64,000 nt of DNA from Patagioenas fasciata. Its lineage: Eukaryota; Chordata; Aves; Columbiformes; Columbidae. Under the pieces are notes generated by a model. The model searched no databases, was not told the origin of the DNA, and worked only from the letters and a program-made list of their open reading frames with translations. The position numbers and the translations under genes were made by a program. The stretch covers positions 196,518,706-196,582,705 of the forward strand of contig NC_092520.1 in NCBI RefSeq assembly GCF_037038585.1. The letters are read 5' to 3'. Of the stretch, positions 37,448 through 47,775 are shown one piece after another (position 1 is the first letter of the stretch; each line of letters opens with the position of its first letter).

Positions 37448-39886
37448 CCCCAAAACAACCAAGCAACAATGCCTAAAGTCCTATTGTTTGAGCTGTTACA
37501 GCTGTAGACCCTGATTAGTGTTTTATCCAATCAGAATCACAGATTTTTCTTTGGTTCAAATTTGTATTGTTAATTCCCTTTAACTAAAAGAAGATTGGTC
37601 ATGATGTGTCTCCTCCCCACCCACTCAATATTTCTAAACAATTTCAAACCACTATTACCAGTACACAGCATTTTCACTAATTCACTTACATGGTTTACTC
37701 ACACATTCATTCATAGTTAGGCAGCTGGAACAACAAATGAGAGGTCTACTCCAACTCGGTACTCAGCATTGTACTAACACACCAGTGGCTTCTAGGCTGG
37801 TGTTCACAAATTACTTCAGAGGACCCTTTGTTTCTTGAGTCATATGTAAATTTGTCATCATTGTCCCTGTATCAGACACCTCTGGACATGATGAGTTACA
37901 CAAGCTGTTGCTGATGTTCACTTATGCTAGTGACCTTGTGCAGATATGTCAGAATCTATGTGTCCTGAGTTCATAAATTCCTGCAGTCAACAAGTCTACT
38001 TATGCCCAGAGCTTATCAGTCCTTGGCAAACTTTCACATACCAGCAGGTGCTTTTACTCTCCTTGGCCTGTTGCTTTCTGTAAGTAGCTCTCCATCCACA
38101 CCTGCAGACACTCATCACATCCATTCTATACACACAAAATTACACAGGAGCTTTTATGACATTTTCAGAGTATAGTTCTGAGAAAAAATAACAGGGAGAG
38201 GTGAGCTCTCTTCTTCCTATTCCCTGATTTTTACAAAATTTCTGGCCTCTGTAATGAAACTGTCATCCAATGAGTACCAATATTTTTGCAGTTATTTCTC
38301 AGTGGGAAACAGTTTATCCATTCATGCAAAAGCACTCAAGATTTAAGAATATGTCTTGGTCCTCCCTGTGAAGAAAGAAAACATTTCAAAGTGCTTTTTT
38401 TCTTTCCTGTTTTCACCTGCTGAGGCCCAGAGTAGTTCTATAGCCAGGGCTCTCACCTGGTGTATGGATGATCCAGTTGTGATCCTGTTCTACCCGATTC
38501 AGATTAGATATTTCAGTGCTAAATGGTATGTATTATCTGCCAGATGACTACCATCTCTCCTGCTGAAACAGTTGAGTTTTATCTACATAAGTATTTGATG
38601 AGTTACAAAAGATAGTCAAGTAATTTGAACAACTGACTCAGATGGAAGGATCATTTTAAACCCTCACCAATGTTATAATGACTGGGCTGCTGAGCTAATG
38701 ACATTTGAGGTGTTTTCACTACATAAATCTTTTATGTATTTAGAGATAACTTTTAATTTTAAGTCAAACGTTACAACGGTGAAGCCGAGAAAACTCCACT
38801 TTACGGATATAATATGACATTTGTCTATGCTTTTTGGTGCAATCATCCTACTGTATCTGAAAAGTCAATATAAGTTGAACTTCTTTTTCTTTAGTAGCAT
38901 ATGACTAGTTCTACAATATTGCAATGTCTGACCACAATGCTGATTAATTCTTCCCAGAAAGAATACTTAGTGATAAATTCATAATCTGAAAGAAATAAAA
39001 CAATCACCCAGAGTGAAATTGTAGGAAGAACTATTTGAAATAAAATATTGTCTTTTATGACAAATCATATTTTAAATTAAAATCACATGCGGGGCATTTC
39101 AGTGGAGTGTATTCCTCTCAGATTTTTCATTTTCAGTAATTAGAATTACTATCAGCAGTCATTCACAGCAAATAGTGAAATACTATACAGCTATTTGAGC
39201 ATTTCTGGAGAGTAAGCTCAGTGATCTCATGGGAGAAGTAACCTACTAAAAGGAAAATATGAAAATGAACACTCAAAATGTCATGCTGCTAAACAGCAAA
39301 CCCCATCTTGTTCCAGCTTCAGAATAGCATTTTGGACACAGTCTACTCATCTTCCATTGCTAATGACAGAGAACGCAGCTGCTGTCCAACAGGTTTTCTA
39401 CTGGGATCATTTGTATATTAATATCAGGCCATGCTGTAAAATATTAAGCAAATAACTGTTAAAGGAACATTTACCTCTGACATAACACCACACATTTCAA
39501 TTTAGCTATGCTAAAAGTAATTTAGTTTTGTTTTGTTTTATGTATATTTTAACTTTCTGTTGTTGGCTCTATTGTTCATACTATTCAATATTGTAAAAAA
39601 GAGCTACAAATAATTCCAGCAAGACATGTAACTGACGTTCAGTCACAGAAAACTTTTTAGCCAGATTATAGAAAGCCTTTGATCAGAAACCTTCCAGTTA
39701 TGTTCTGCCTCAGAGAAAAAGAAAGCAAGCACTTATCCTTTTTCGTCAATTGCTTACCTGACAAATACAGAACAAAAATGGACAAAACATCTGCTGGTGT
39801 CAGCCCAATCAGCAGAAGTATGTTAGTGTACTGTAAAACGTTTCCTTTCAGCTACGTGTATCAGAACTGTTATATTTTATCCAAGC

Positions 39887-40214
39887 AATTATTGCCATTC
39901 CCTGTATCCCAGGGAGAAGAGATCAGCACCTCCCTCTGCGCTTCTCCTCCTCAGAAAGCTGTAGAGAGCCATGAGGTCACCCCTCAGCCTCCTTCTCTCC
40001 AAACTGGACAAGCCCAGAGTCTTTTGCCACTCCTCACAGGACATTCCTTTCAGCCCTTTCACCAGCTTTGTTGCTCTCCTCTGGAGAACCTTAATATACT
40101 TTTTAAATTGTGGGGACCAGAAGTGCTCACAGTACTCAAGGTGAGGCTGCACCAACACTAAGTACAATAGGATAGTCAACTCTTTTGACTGGCTGGCTTT
40201 GCTCTGTTTGGTGC
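39887..40214 (-). mobile_element. Old CR1 LINE, left part (interrupted by LTR A)
   Basis: Reverse-complement CR1 ORF2 C-terminal region. On the minus strand it reads 'LVLVQPHLEYCEHFWSPQFKK...VLQRRATKLVKGL', matching '[37 protein letters not shown]' of the intact copy in scattered pieces. The extreme 3' UTR and octamer tail are missing on the left. The right edge is the target duplication GGTGC (40210-40214) of LTR A. The same element resumes at 41961. Confidence 0.88.
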
Positions 40215-40600
40215 TGTGGCAGGATGCAAACCCCCCTCTCTCCCCCTCCCTCCTTCAGTATGGAAAGAGTAGGCACATCTCCCTCTCTCTCTGCTGTTTG
40301 AGGCTAACAGCTTCTTTTGTTTGGCCCCAGAGCACCCTGGCCAGGGCCATTAGGAGAACGAAGTGCCGAGGCACCAGGGAGCCACTGGGCACCTGTGGCC
40401 AGTGTGGGGGATGTTTGGAGGCTTCAGGGGCACCCCACAGCCAGTGTGGGGCGGCAGAGAATCTTCTAGAATGCCTATAGTCAGGTCTGATCAGCCAGTG
40501 TAAAAAACGGGACTCTCGTTGAGAGATGCTGCCGCCAAGAGACCCTCTCCCTGGGATGGAGACTCCGCTTGCCTTGCCGCCACGTGTGTGAGTAAAACTT

Positions 40601-40980
40601 CTCGCAGGATTGCGAGTATATTTGTACTCGCACATGTAACTTTCTGTGCTCAATATGAGCATGTGTAAAATTAATCCTTGCACAATCGCGAGTGTATTTT
40701 TCGCCTGTGCTTCCACATAAGCATGTGTAACTTTCCATGCACATTTGCACATGTACTTTCCGTGCTTAATACAAGCATGTGTAACTTTCCGTGCACATTT
40801 GCATGTGTAATTTTCCGTGCTCAATACGAGCATGCATATAAATTATTTCCTCGCACAATCACGAGTGTATTTTCCTCCCGTGCTTCCACATAAACACATG
40901 TAATATTCCGTGCACATTTGCACGTGTAAGTAAATTAACCCTCACAGGATTGCGAGTGTATTATAAATTTACCCTCACAG
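40601..40980 (+). repeat. Hairpin array in LTR A copy 1
   Basis: Series of about 13 short inverted repeats. Examples: CTCGCAGGATTGCGAG at 40601-40616; TGTGCTCAATATGAGCATG at 40645-40663; CTTGCACAATCGCGAG at 40677-40692; CGTGCTTAATACAAGCATG at 40761-40779; CGTGCACATTTGCATG at 40790-40805; CGTGCTCAATACGAGCATG at 40816-40834; CGTGCACATTTGCACG at 40909-40924. Several stems hold G-T pairs (CGTGC against GCATG), which pair in RNA. The last unit (CTCACAG...) is split by the LTR B insertion and continues at 41639. Confidence 0.85.
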
Positions 40981-41634
40981 TGCTAGCAATCAAGACACAT
41001 AACCACGGGTGTAGTTATATGCGGTGCTTTATTTCAGCGCTGGGAAACCAGGGGTTCGCACCCAAAGCTGGCTTCCATCGTCAGTTTAGGTTACACAGTA
41101 TTTATGCAGTCCATTCACATACATATTCATATATTCATTAGGATCATTAGAATATGTAACAGTTGCTCAACATTTATTGCAACATCGATTGCAACACCTT
41201 GGAACTACTTTGATCATGCGCAGTGTCCTCTGGTGGTCTTTCAGGGGGTCTTCAGGATGAAGTAAGTAGTCTTCATTGCTTCTGTCCTTTTCACCTTTTG
41301 ATGCTGCACATGCGCACTACTCTATAATTGCACAAATGCTGACCAGCCAAATTTCCAGAGTATAAGCTAGTCAGCAGCTGTGCAATTACAGAGGTACTGT
41401 ATATATTTCTCCTCATTCTAAGCATATTTGGGCTAAGATAAACGCTAGGTTGATAAGATAAAGGTATGCTCAATTCCCTTATTAGGTAAAACACGGTATA
41501 CAAGGGTTGAATCAGCCTGGTACCCATCCCAGAAAAGAACATCTTGTAAAATTGATCCTGTTAGTCTCCTGTTAAGATTGACTGTATTGATTGTATTAGT
41601 ATAATCCCCTATAAAATTGATTCTATCTCTAACA
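40981..41634 (-). mobile_element. Solo LTR, family B, nested in LTR A
   Basis: Ends TGCTAG (40981-40986) and CTAACA (41629-41634). The 4-bp duplication ACAG lies at 40977-40980 and 41635-41638. Minus orientation: AATAAA complement at 41028-41033. The first 90 bp closely match the copy at 8916 ('cacataaccacggg', 'tatatgcggtgctttatttc', 'aaaccaggggttcgcaccc'). It is 654 bp against 534 bp there. The far end holds a doubled segment ('ttgtaaaattgatcctgttag' and 'tataaaattgattctatctctaaca') that the other copy has once, so it belongs to a different subfamily. No internal region. Confidence 0.9.
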
Positions 41635-41900
41635 ACAGAATCGCGAGTGTACTAACTTTCTGTACTCACTACGAGTACGTGTATCTCTTTAAAAATAATC
41701 CCGCACCGTGTTCAGGCAAGTGTGTATTCCTCCCGGACTCAGGGGTGGCTCCAGCATTATTTTGGGTGAAGCCATGCGCGTGCACTCTGTGGACCGCCTG
41801 TTGTATTAGTTGTTGCCCCTTAATAAGTTTTCTCAATTGATATCCGAACCTGTATTTAAGTCACTTTTTGGAGTGCTAAAACCCTGTTTCTCACCGGTTT

Positions 41901-41906
41901 AATAAA
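41901..41906 (+). promoter_or_regulatory. LTR-A copy 1 polyadenylation signal
   Basis: AATAAA in 'ccggtttaataaaagttgg', 55 bp before the LTR end. Conserved at 48335-48340 in copy 2. Confidence 0.75.
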
Positions 41907-41960
41907 AGTTGGTTTGGACCCTATTGTCCCTTAAACTAACCTCAGAGTGCCTCTGTGACA

Positions 41961-42680
41961 GGTGCATTTTGGCTGCCAGGACAGACACCAGTGACTACTC
42001 TTGAGCTGCTGTCAACCATCACCCCCAGATCTCTTCCCTCAGGCTGCTCACTAGCCACTCCTCTCCCAATTTATGCTTGTTCCCAACATTATTGCATCCT
42101 AGGTGCAGAATCCAGTACTTGAACTTGCTAAATTTTTTGTCATTGATGACTACCTGATGCTCCAATCTATCCAGATGTCTCTGCAAGGTGTCATCCCTCA
42201 ATAGAGACAACAGCACCTCCCAGTTTGGTATAATCAGCAAACTTGCTAATGGTGCATTCAACTCCCACATCCAAATAATTGATAAAAATATTGAACAGAA
42301 CCAGCCCTGGGATTGAGCCCTGAAGGACACTCACTGCTGGCGATCAGCCACTGTCTGGAGGTAGCCCCATTCATCCCTTTGGGCCCTGCTGTTCAGCCAG
42401 TTTTTCACCCAGCACAGTGTGAACCTGCTCATCTCACAGTTGGACAACTTGTCCAGACGGATCCTGTGAAGGACAGTATCAAAAGCTTAATTAAAATAAA
42501 ATAATAATTAAAAAATAGATCCACTACCTTCCCTTCATCTATGAGGCAGTTAACCTTATCATAGAAGGATAACAAGTTAGTTAAATAGGACTTTCCCTTT
42601 GTGAACCTGCGCTGACTGTGCCCGATGATTGCATTGTTCTTTAAATGACTTTCAATAGTACTCAATAGGCTATTATAGAT
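41961..42680 (-). mobile_element. Old CR1 LINE, right part (interrupted by LTR A)
   Basis: Continues the CR1 of 39887-40214 after the GGTGC duplication: 'attttggctgcc', 'caccatcacccccagatctcttcc', 'cctgtgaaggacagtatcaaaagc'. Minus-strand pieces at 42429-42665 read 'RRFTKGKSYLTNLLSFYDKVN', matching '[21 protein letters not shown]' of the intact RT. An A/T-rich patch near 42490-42515 interrupts motif A. Frames are broken throughout. The right edge is approximate. Confidence 0.88.
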
Positions 42681-45235
42681 AATTTAGCCTTTGAAACTGA
42701 TTGTAGTAAGTAACTCTCTCTGACAATAGAGATAAAATACCTCATGCTTAGTAGATTTGATCATTTACTGATACTCCCGATAAACACCCACTCATGAAAG
42801 TTAAACAGATGTTTCTGCTATGTAATCCAAAGGGTACCTTATAAATATATACGTATGTATAAAATCTTTTTTTTTTTTTTTGGCTCTGAATGAGGAGCAA
42901 ATTCTGGCTGTGTAGAGGCCCATACACTCACTGGTGGATTCCAAGAACAAAAAGTGGCTGTACCAATGTAGCTTTGAAATAACATTCTCAGGGTAGCAGG
43001 CACAATAGACATTTGTGGCTTCTATTTCTTTCAGAGTATTTACCTTTTTCAGTCCTGTCTCACACTAGAGTCAGTGGGGATGCCGTGTTTATATGCCAAC
43101 TCACTTCAGTGAAAGCAGTGAATCTTTATCTGAATAGGCAAGTAAAAATTGAAACAGCTCTTAGGTATAACCCTGTCTTCTGTAGTGCTTAAATAATAAA
43201 AAGACTGTGGTAAAAAAAAAAAAAAGAACATTGCTAGTAGCAATGAAATATTATACAAATATAAAAGAATAGATTGATGATGAAATAAAATGAAACATAA
43301 GTAGAAAAGCTGACATCTTAGTTAGAAAAATGGAGAAGAGTTGTAAAGAGACACATTAAAAGATAGCTATGTAAGACAATCCCATAAATGATCATACATT
43401 TTGTAAGGACAGAGGCATTTCTTAAAATGAAAGAATTCAATGACTACAACAAAATAAAATCCATGAGGTCTTCTTAAATTAGTAATAAAGTTTTCCCTGA
43501 GGCATCTGAAATACTGTTAAATATACCATTTGTACCTAGCAAATGTTTCCCATACTATGTTCTGTAGTTTAATCATTTTTGGGAAAAATCCAGAATTCAC
43601 AACTGTGCACTTCAGTGCTAAATTACTTTTACATCAGGTCTGTGTGAGTCAAGGGCACTTAATGTATTTATTAGATATTTTACTTCTTCTAGTCAGAGCT
43701 CTAAAACTGGTTTATTCATCTTACATGAAACACTTTATGACTACAATGTAGAGAAGAACAGGAAACAAATCCTCCTTTCTTCTTCCTATATCACCCTTTT
43801 TCCATACTAGAGAGAATGAGGTTGGCACTTGTACTTGGCAAGTCTGGCATTCTCATCAGCATACTCAATCAATTTTGGAATGAAAGATGGACTTTCCTAT
43901 TCCCAGCTCACAACCATTTTGGTCCCTCCTTTGGGAAGATGTTTGAGTCTCCGAAAACAAGAGAGAGAAATCATTTAAGATCTCAAACTAGATAGAGCAT
44001 CTTCTCTAGCAACTAAGTATTACTTATGAATATGAACTGCTGCCTCATTGCTTAATTATTTATACTCAGGCATCTTATTTTTTTCATGAGGGTATGATAC
44101 TGTAATAAGGGTGAACAGAGAAGTAAATATAACCTGAATCTAAACAATGAAGGTGGCAAATAAAATTGTCTAAAAGTAAAAACTACCTGGTATAGCAACT
44201 TCTCATTGATACTGTTATGTAACGGTGTAGTGTAAGGCAAGGAGTAGGTCACACAGCTCAGTGTTTGAAAGAAAAAAATATCTAAAACAGGTCAGAGTCA
44301 GCTTTTTCAGACTGCTTCCATGTCGAGATCATGAGGAAATGTGCAATTCTTCAATATGATGTTATTTATATGTATATATACATGGATTAAGAGGTAAATA
44401 TGTGTTGTCACAATCATCAGGAAGTATCTTAATCCTTGGCTCCAATGGCAAATTAAAAATACCCAGACTGAAAAAAAAAAAAAAGAAAACAGAACACTAA
44501 ATAATCTCCTGTTCAGTTTCTTAACAAAGGCATCTGTGAGTCGCCTGCCACTGGTAATAACAACAATCCAGTCCTCCTCTTCGGAGGAAGTTAAGACTCT
44601 TTAACCGAGTGATTCACAAAGTCACTGAACTTGAGAAGGTACTTGTAGAATTTACTGAAATGTTATTCTGTTATCTGTATGTTGCACTTATAAAAGAAAC
44701 ACTTTTATTCTCCTATCTGAAATAATAGCAATAAAAATGTTATTCTATTCTTACTGTTATCAGTCATTTTTCCCTTGCTCAGAAGTACAAACACTTTCCA
44801 TGCTACATTTTTCCACCTTCATTTTTTTCTCCTATTGGCAAGAACCCACTGCTGTTGCATTCTTCATTTTCTGTGTCAAAAAGCTCATCAGAAAGGCATC
44901 ACATAAACTTGATGGACTGTTTACTTTTTCTGGCAGGTATTCAAGTAGATATGTTCCCTTCTTATCAGCATGTCCTAATTCTGATGTTTTATTAAACAAG
45001 CAGGAAGAAGGGAAGAGGAAAGGGGAAAAGAGAAAAAGGAAATTCTTCTCCCTTTCTGTTCCAGTGAAAAACTGTTTCACTTGGTTTAAACAAAATCAGG
45101 ATTTCAGTACTTAAAGGATTTATTAACCAGCAACCACTGAACTCCACATTCAGGATCAATGTCCCCAATAAAACAGGTTAACTGTATTTAATGAACATTT
45201 CAAAAATTGCAAATATCCTTCTAAAACTAGACCCA
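42681..45235. other. Gene-free AT-rich stretch
   Basis: Nothing supported. Homopolymer runs lie near 42866-42881 (T), 43211-43225 (A) and 44470-44485 (A), and a purine-rich patch near 45001-45045. The 125-codon frame at 44737-45114 has no recognisable domain. Confidence 0.5.
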
Positions 45236-45475
45236 AACTCTTCTAACGCCCCCACACACTGCGCTCTCCCCATCCCCTTCCGGCCGTGCGAGTCTCCTCG
45301 CACTTCCCCCCGCAGCCGCAGCCGTTTCGGCTCCCGAGGCGCCTCTGGCGGGTCCCTGCCCAGAGCAGGGGCAACGCCCTGGGGGAGGCAGCGCTGCCAG
45401 GCCCGCCCCGAGCGGCAGCACCCACCCGCTTGCCCACCGCTTTCCCCACCCGCCGTTTCTCCTTCCCTTACGAAG
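45236..45475. promoter_or_regulatory. Isolated CpG-rich island
   Basis: About 240 bp that is strongly G+C-rich with roughly two dozen CpG sites, in the middle of AT-rich, CpG-poor DNA. GC-box-like CCCGCC strings occur (near 45400), and there is a 7-bp perfect hairpin GTGCGAG/CTCGCAC at 45286-45303. Frames cross it on both strands, as expected in GC-rich DNA. In birds such islands usually mark promoters or first exons, but no neighbouring exon is evident. It could equally be a lncRNA start or a retained piece of a repeat. Confidence 0.45.
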
Positions 45476-47346
45476 CTTCATGTTCCTTTCATGCTGCTTT
45501 TAAAGCTGCCTTTTGCTTCAAAAGTCTCTGTAATTCGCATAGTCGTTTAATCGGGTTGATGGTCACCTTCCTCTTTAACATGATCAGTTTTGGGAAAATG
45601 CCCTCCCAGTCAGTTTTACTTGTCACATGCTGATTATGCCCTCACTGCTGTCAGAAGTATGTGCTCTCACTATCTTCTTAATACCCAGACAGTTTCAACA
45701 GTTCTATCTCATGGTGCACATTAGGTCTTTGTTTTGTATCACTCCATTCTGTTTTAATTACTCTTCTTGAACATTTCTACAGGAATATACCAGTTATGTT
45801 CCTTAACCTAAAAGTCTCTGTTCTGTCGATTAGCTTATAAATTTGCTTCTATGCTAAAGCCTTCCTGTTTGTGTTACTTTTTACAGTAGCACCCATACAG
45901 TTAAACTTCTCGGGAGACTGAAACACTTTTTTCCTGTCTGATTTAAGACCCATCCTTGAAGAACAAAAAAATGTCTTTTATCGTTTGCTTTTCCTCAGAC
46001 TTTCAGATTTTATTCTGAGTTGCGGCCTTATGTTTCCATCTACCATTTTTTATGACTTAAAACTTTTCCCATGAGAGCACTATCTTTGTGACATGGAGCA
46101 ATTTCTGCTCAATAGCCCTTTTGCTTTCCCAGCAATATCAGCCACCCAGTATTGTCACCTAACTGTATGCCTTTCCCTACACATACATTTGTGTGCAGTC
46201 TAGAAAGCTTGAAATGAAGAAGACCATAGCAGTATCCATTTTTTTAAGCACACATCTGCTTATGGTTATTCTCAAAAGCACTGGTAACATTCAGGTGAGT
46301 AAACTGCAGAGGGTAGCAGCCAGTGAGTGGAGGTGGAGCAGGATCTGCTTTCAGAGCAGCCTGAGCTGCTGTTTCAGCAGCTGTCTGAGGTAGCACTTCA
46401 CCCCAGGACTGTTAGTCAAGTGTGTGAAAAGGCTCATTCATTTCACCCTTGGAGATCTATCAGTCACTACGCTACATCTCCTCTTGAGTGTGGTAACCAC
46501 AGGTCTGAAAGGTTTTGGAGTTCTCTTTGCTTGCTTTCTGACATCAAGGTGAACCCATGACACCAAAACCATATAAACTGTTGATTTCACCAATGGCAAT
46601 GTGGGAAAGACCTACCTCGAATTAAGGCTAACACTAGTTTTCTCCTGTGTTACAATACCTTCCTCCTTGTTCATTTGTTAGCCAGCTCATTTACATGTCA
46701 TTGGAAATCTAGTTGAATGCCACAGAGAGTTACCACAATCACAAATGGTGGCCACTATTGTCTAATGGCTTGCCACCTGTTTCCTAGAAGACTCCAAATG
46801 GAAGTTTACGTGACAGAAAGTGTTTTCATGTCCTTCAGGGAAATGCTGACCACAACCTGTGCAACTGATCTGCATAGTGGAATGCTGAATCTGGTTGCTT
46901 TTCTAGAAGAAGCTTTTGCAGGTGCAAAAAGAGACAGACTTATTAATATATTTGAAGATAAAATCTTCACAATAAGTTGAAAACTTTGTTTCACAGGGTA
47001 TCGTCCCTTGGATTCCCTCACAAAATTTGCCCGACTGCTGTTTTTGCTGTCTAACCTCATGATATATCATGCAATGTTAAAAGAAATAAAGATGAGATCA
47101 GAGAAACTATATTTCTAATTATAACCAGTGTACAGATGGAATGTTTTGTGTACTATCACCAATGTTTATCACTGAGGTGGAATTAATACAATTTTATTGC
47201 TTACAACACTATGCTTTGATCTTGCAGTTCTTGCTCTTATTTTACTGTTTAGGGTATTAATTCTGGATTAGCCTTCTTAGATAGAGAAAATTCACCAGAT
47301 AATCAGTAGTTTTCATGGGCTTTCCATGAAATTTAGTATTATGTAG
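45476..47346. other. Gene-free stretch
   Basis: No exon or repeat recognised. The frame at 46717-46980 (87 codons) is the least AT-biased here but matches nothing I know. Confidence 0.5.
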
Positions 47347-47636
47347 CCATGTGTGGCAGAATGCAAACTCCCCTTTCTCTCCCCCCCCCTCTCCTTCACT
47401 ATGGAGGGAGTAGGCACATCTCCCTCTCTCTGCTACTTGAAGCTAACAGCTTCTTTTGTTTGGCCCAGAGCACCCTGGCCAGGGCCATTAGGAGAAGGGA
47501 TTGCCGAGGCGCCAGTGAGCCGCTGGGCACCTGTGACCAGTGTGGGGGGTGTTTGGAGGCTTCAGGGGCGCCCCACACACGGTGTGGGGGTGCAGAGAAG
47601 CTTCTAGAATGCCTACAGTCAGGTCTGATCAGCCAG

Positions 47637-47644
47637 TATAAAAA
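47637..47644 (+). promoter_or_regulatory. LTR-A copy 2 TATA box
   Basis: TATAAAAA in 'ccagtataaaaacggg', at the expected place ahead of the presumed R region. Copy 1 has TGTAAAAA at the matching site. Confidence 0.65.
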
Positions 47645-47700
47645 CGGGACTCTCGTCGAGACTGAGCTCATTGTCGCCGGTCTCTCGGAGCACAAGGAAG

Positions 47701-47766
47701 ATGCTGCCGCCGAGACCCCGCCTCCCCGGGATGGAGACCCCGCTTGCTTTGCCGCCACGGGTGTGA
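47701..47766 (+). other. Short conserved ORF overlapping a splice-donor-like site
   Basis: A 21-residue frame (MLPPR... ending ...LALPPRV) opens at ATG 47701 and stops at TGA 47764-47766, inside GTGAGT (47763-47768), a consensus 5' splice-site core. LTR copy 1 has the same frame at 40526-40591, with several substitutions but no indel, and the same GTGAGT. A leader ORF ending at a splice donor is plausible for a retroviral transcript, but a 66-nt frame could persist by chance. Confidence 0.3.
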
Positions 47767-47775
47767 GTAAAACGT

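Larger units (their letters stand above)
27443..39886. other. Long gene-free AT-rich stretch
   Basis: About 12.4 kb without a supported exon, RNA gene or interspersed element. Contents noted: AT-rich 'atatatat' patches near 27575-27660, a 19-bp tandem duplication at 34542-34579, T runs near 36840 and 36995, and the G/T-rich and A/C-rich tracts at 37.1 and 37.4 kb. All short frames here lack recognisable domains. Confidence 0.5.
40215..41960 (+). mobile_element. Solo LTR, family A, copy 1 (contains a nested LTR B)
   Basis: Endogenous-retrovirus solo LTR inserted in a CR1. Ends are TGTGGCAG (40215) and CTGTGACA (to 41960), with the 5-bp duplication GGTGC at 40210-40214 and 41961-41965. Removing the nested LTR B and its 4-bp duplication leaves about 1,088 bp, against 1,043 bp for copy 2 at 47352-48394. 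The U3 is C-rich at first. The TATA position reads TGTAAAAA (40499-40506) where copy 2 has TATAAAAA. Next come a short ORF (40526-40591), a GTGAGT site (40588-40593), the hairpin array (40601-40980) and AATAAA at 41901-41906. About 38 bp present in copy 2 between the TATA and the short ORF are absent here. No internal retroviral genes are attached. Confidence 0.9.

Noticed and set aside
40255-40833. 192-codon minus-strand frame in LTR A copy 1
   Set aside because: Same reason: opposite strand of the promoter and the hairpin array. Not matched by a clean frame of equal extent in copy 2.
40601-40980. Possible CRISPR array
   Set aside because: The regular short palindromes might suggest one, but repeats vary, spacers are not unique, and the block lies inside an endogenous LTR of a bird-like genome.
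44737-45114. 125-codon frame as a host gene
   Set aside because: AT-rich amino-acid mix, a low-complexity KRKGEKRKRK run from a purine patch, and no domain or visible splice structure.
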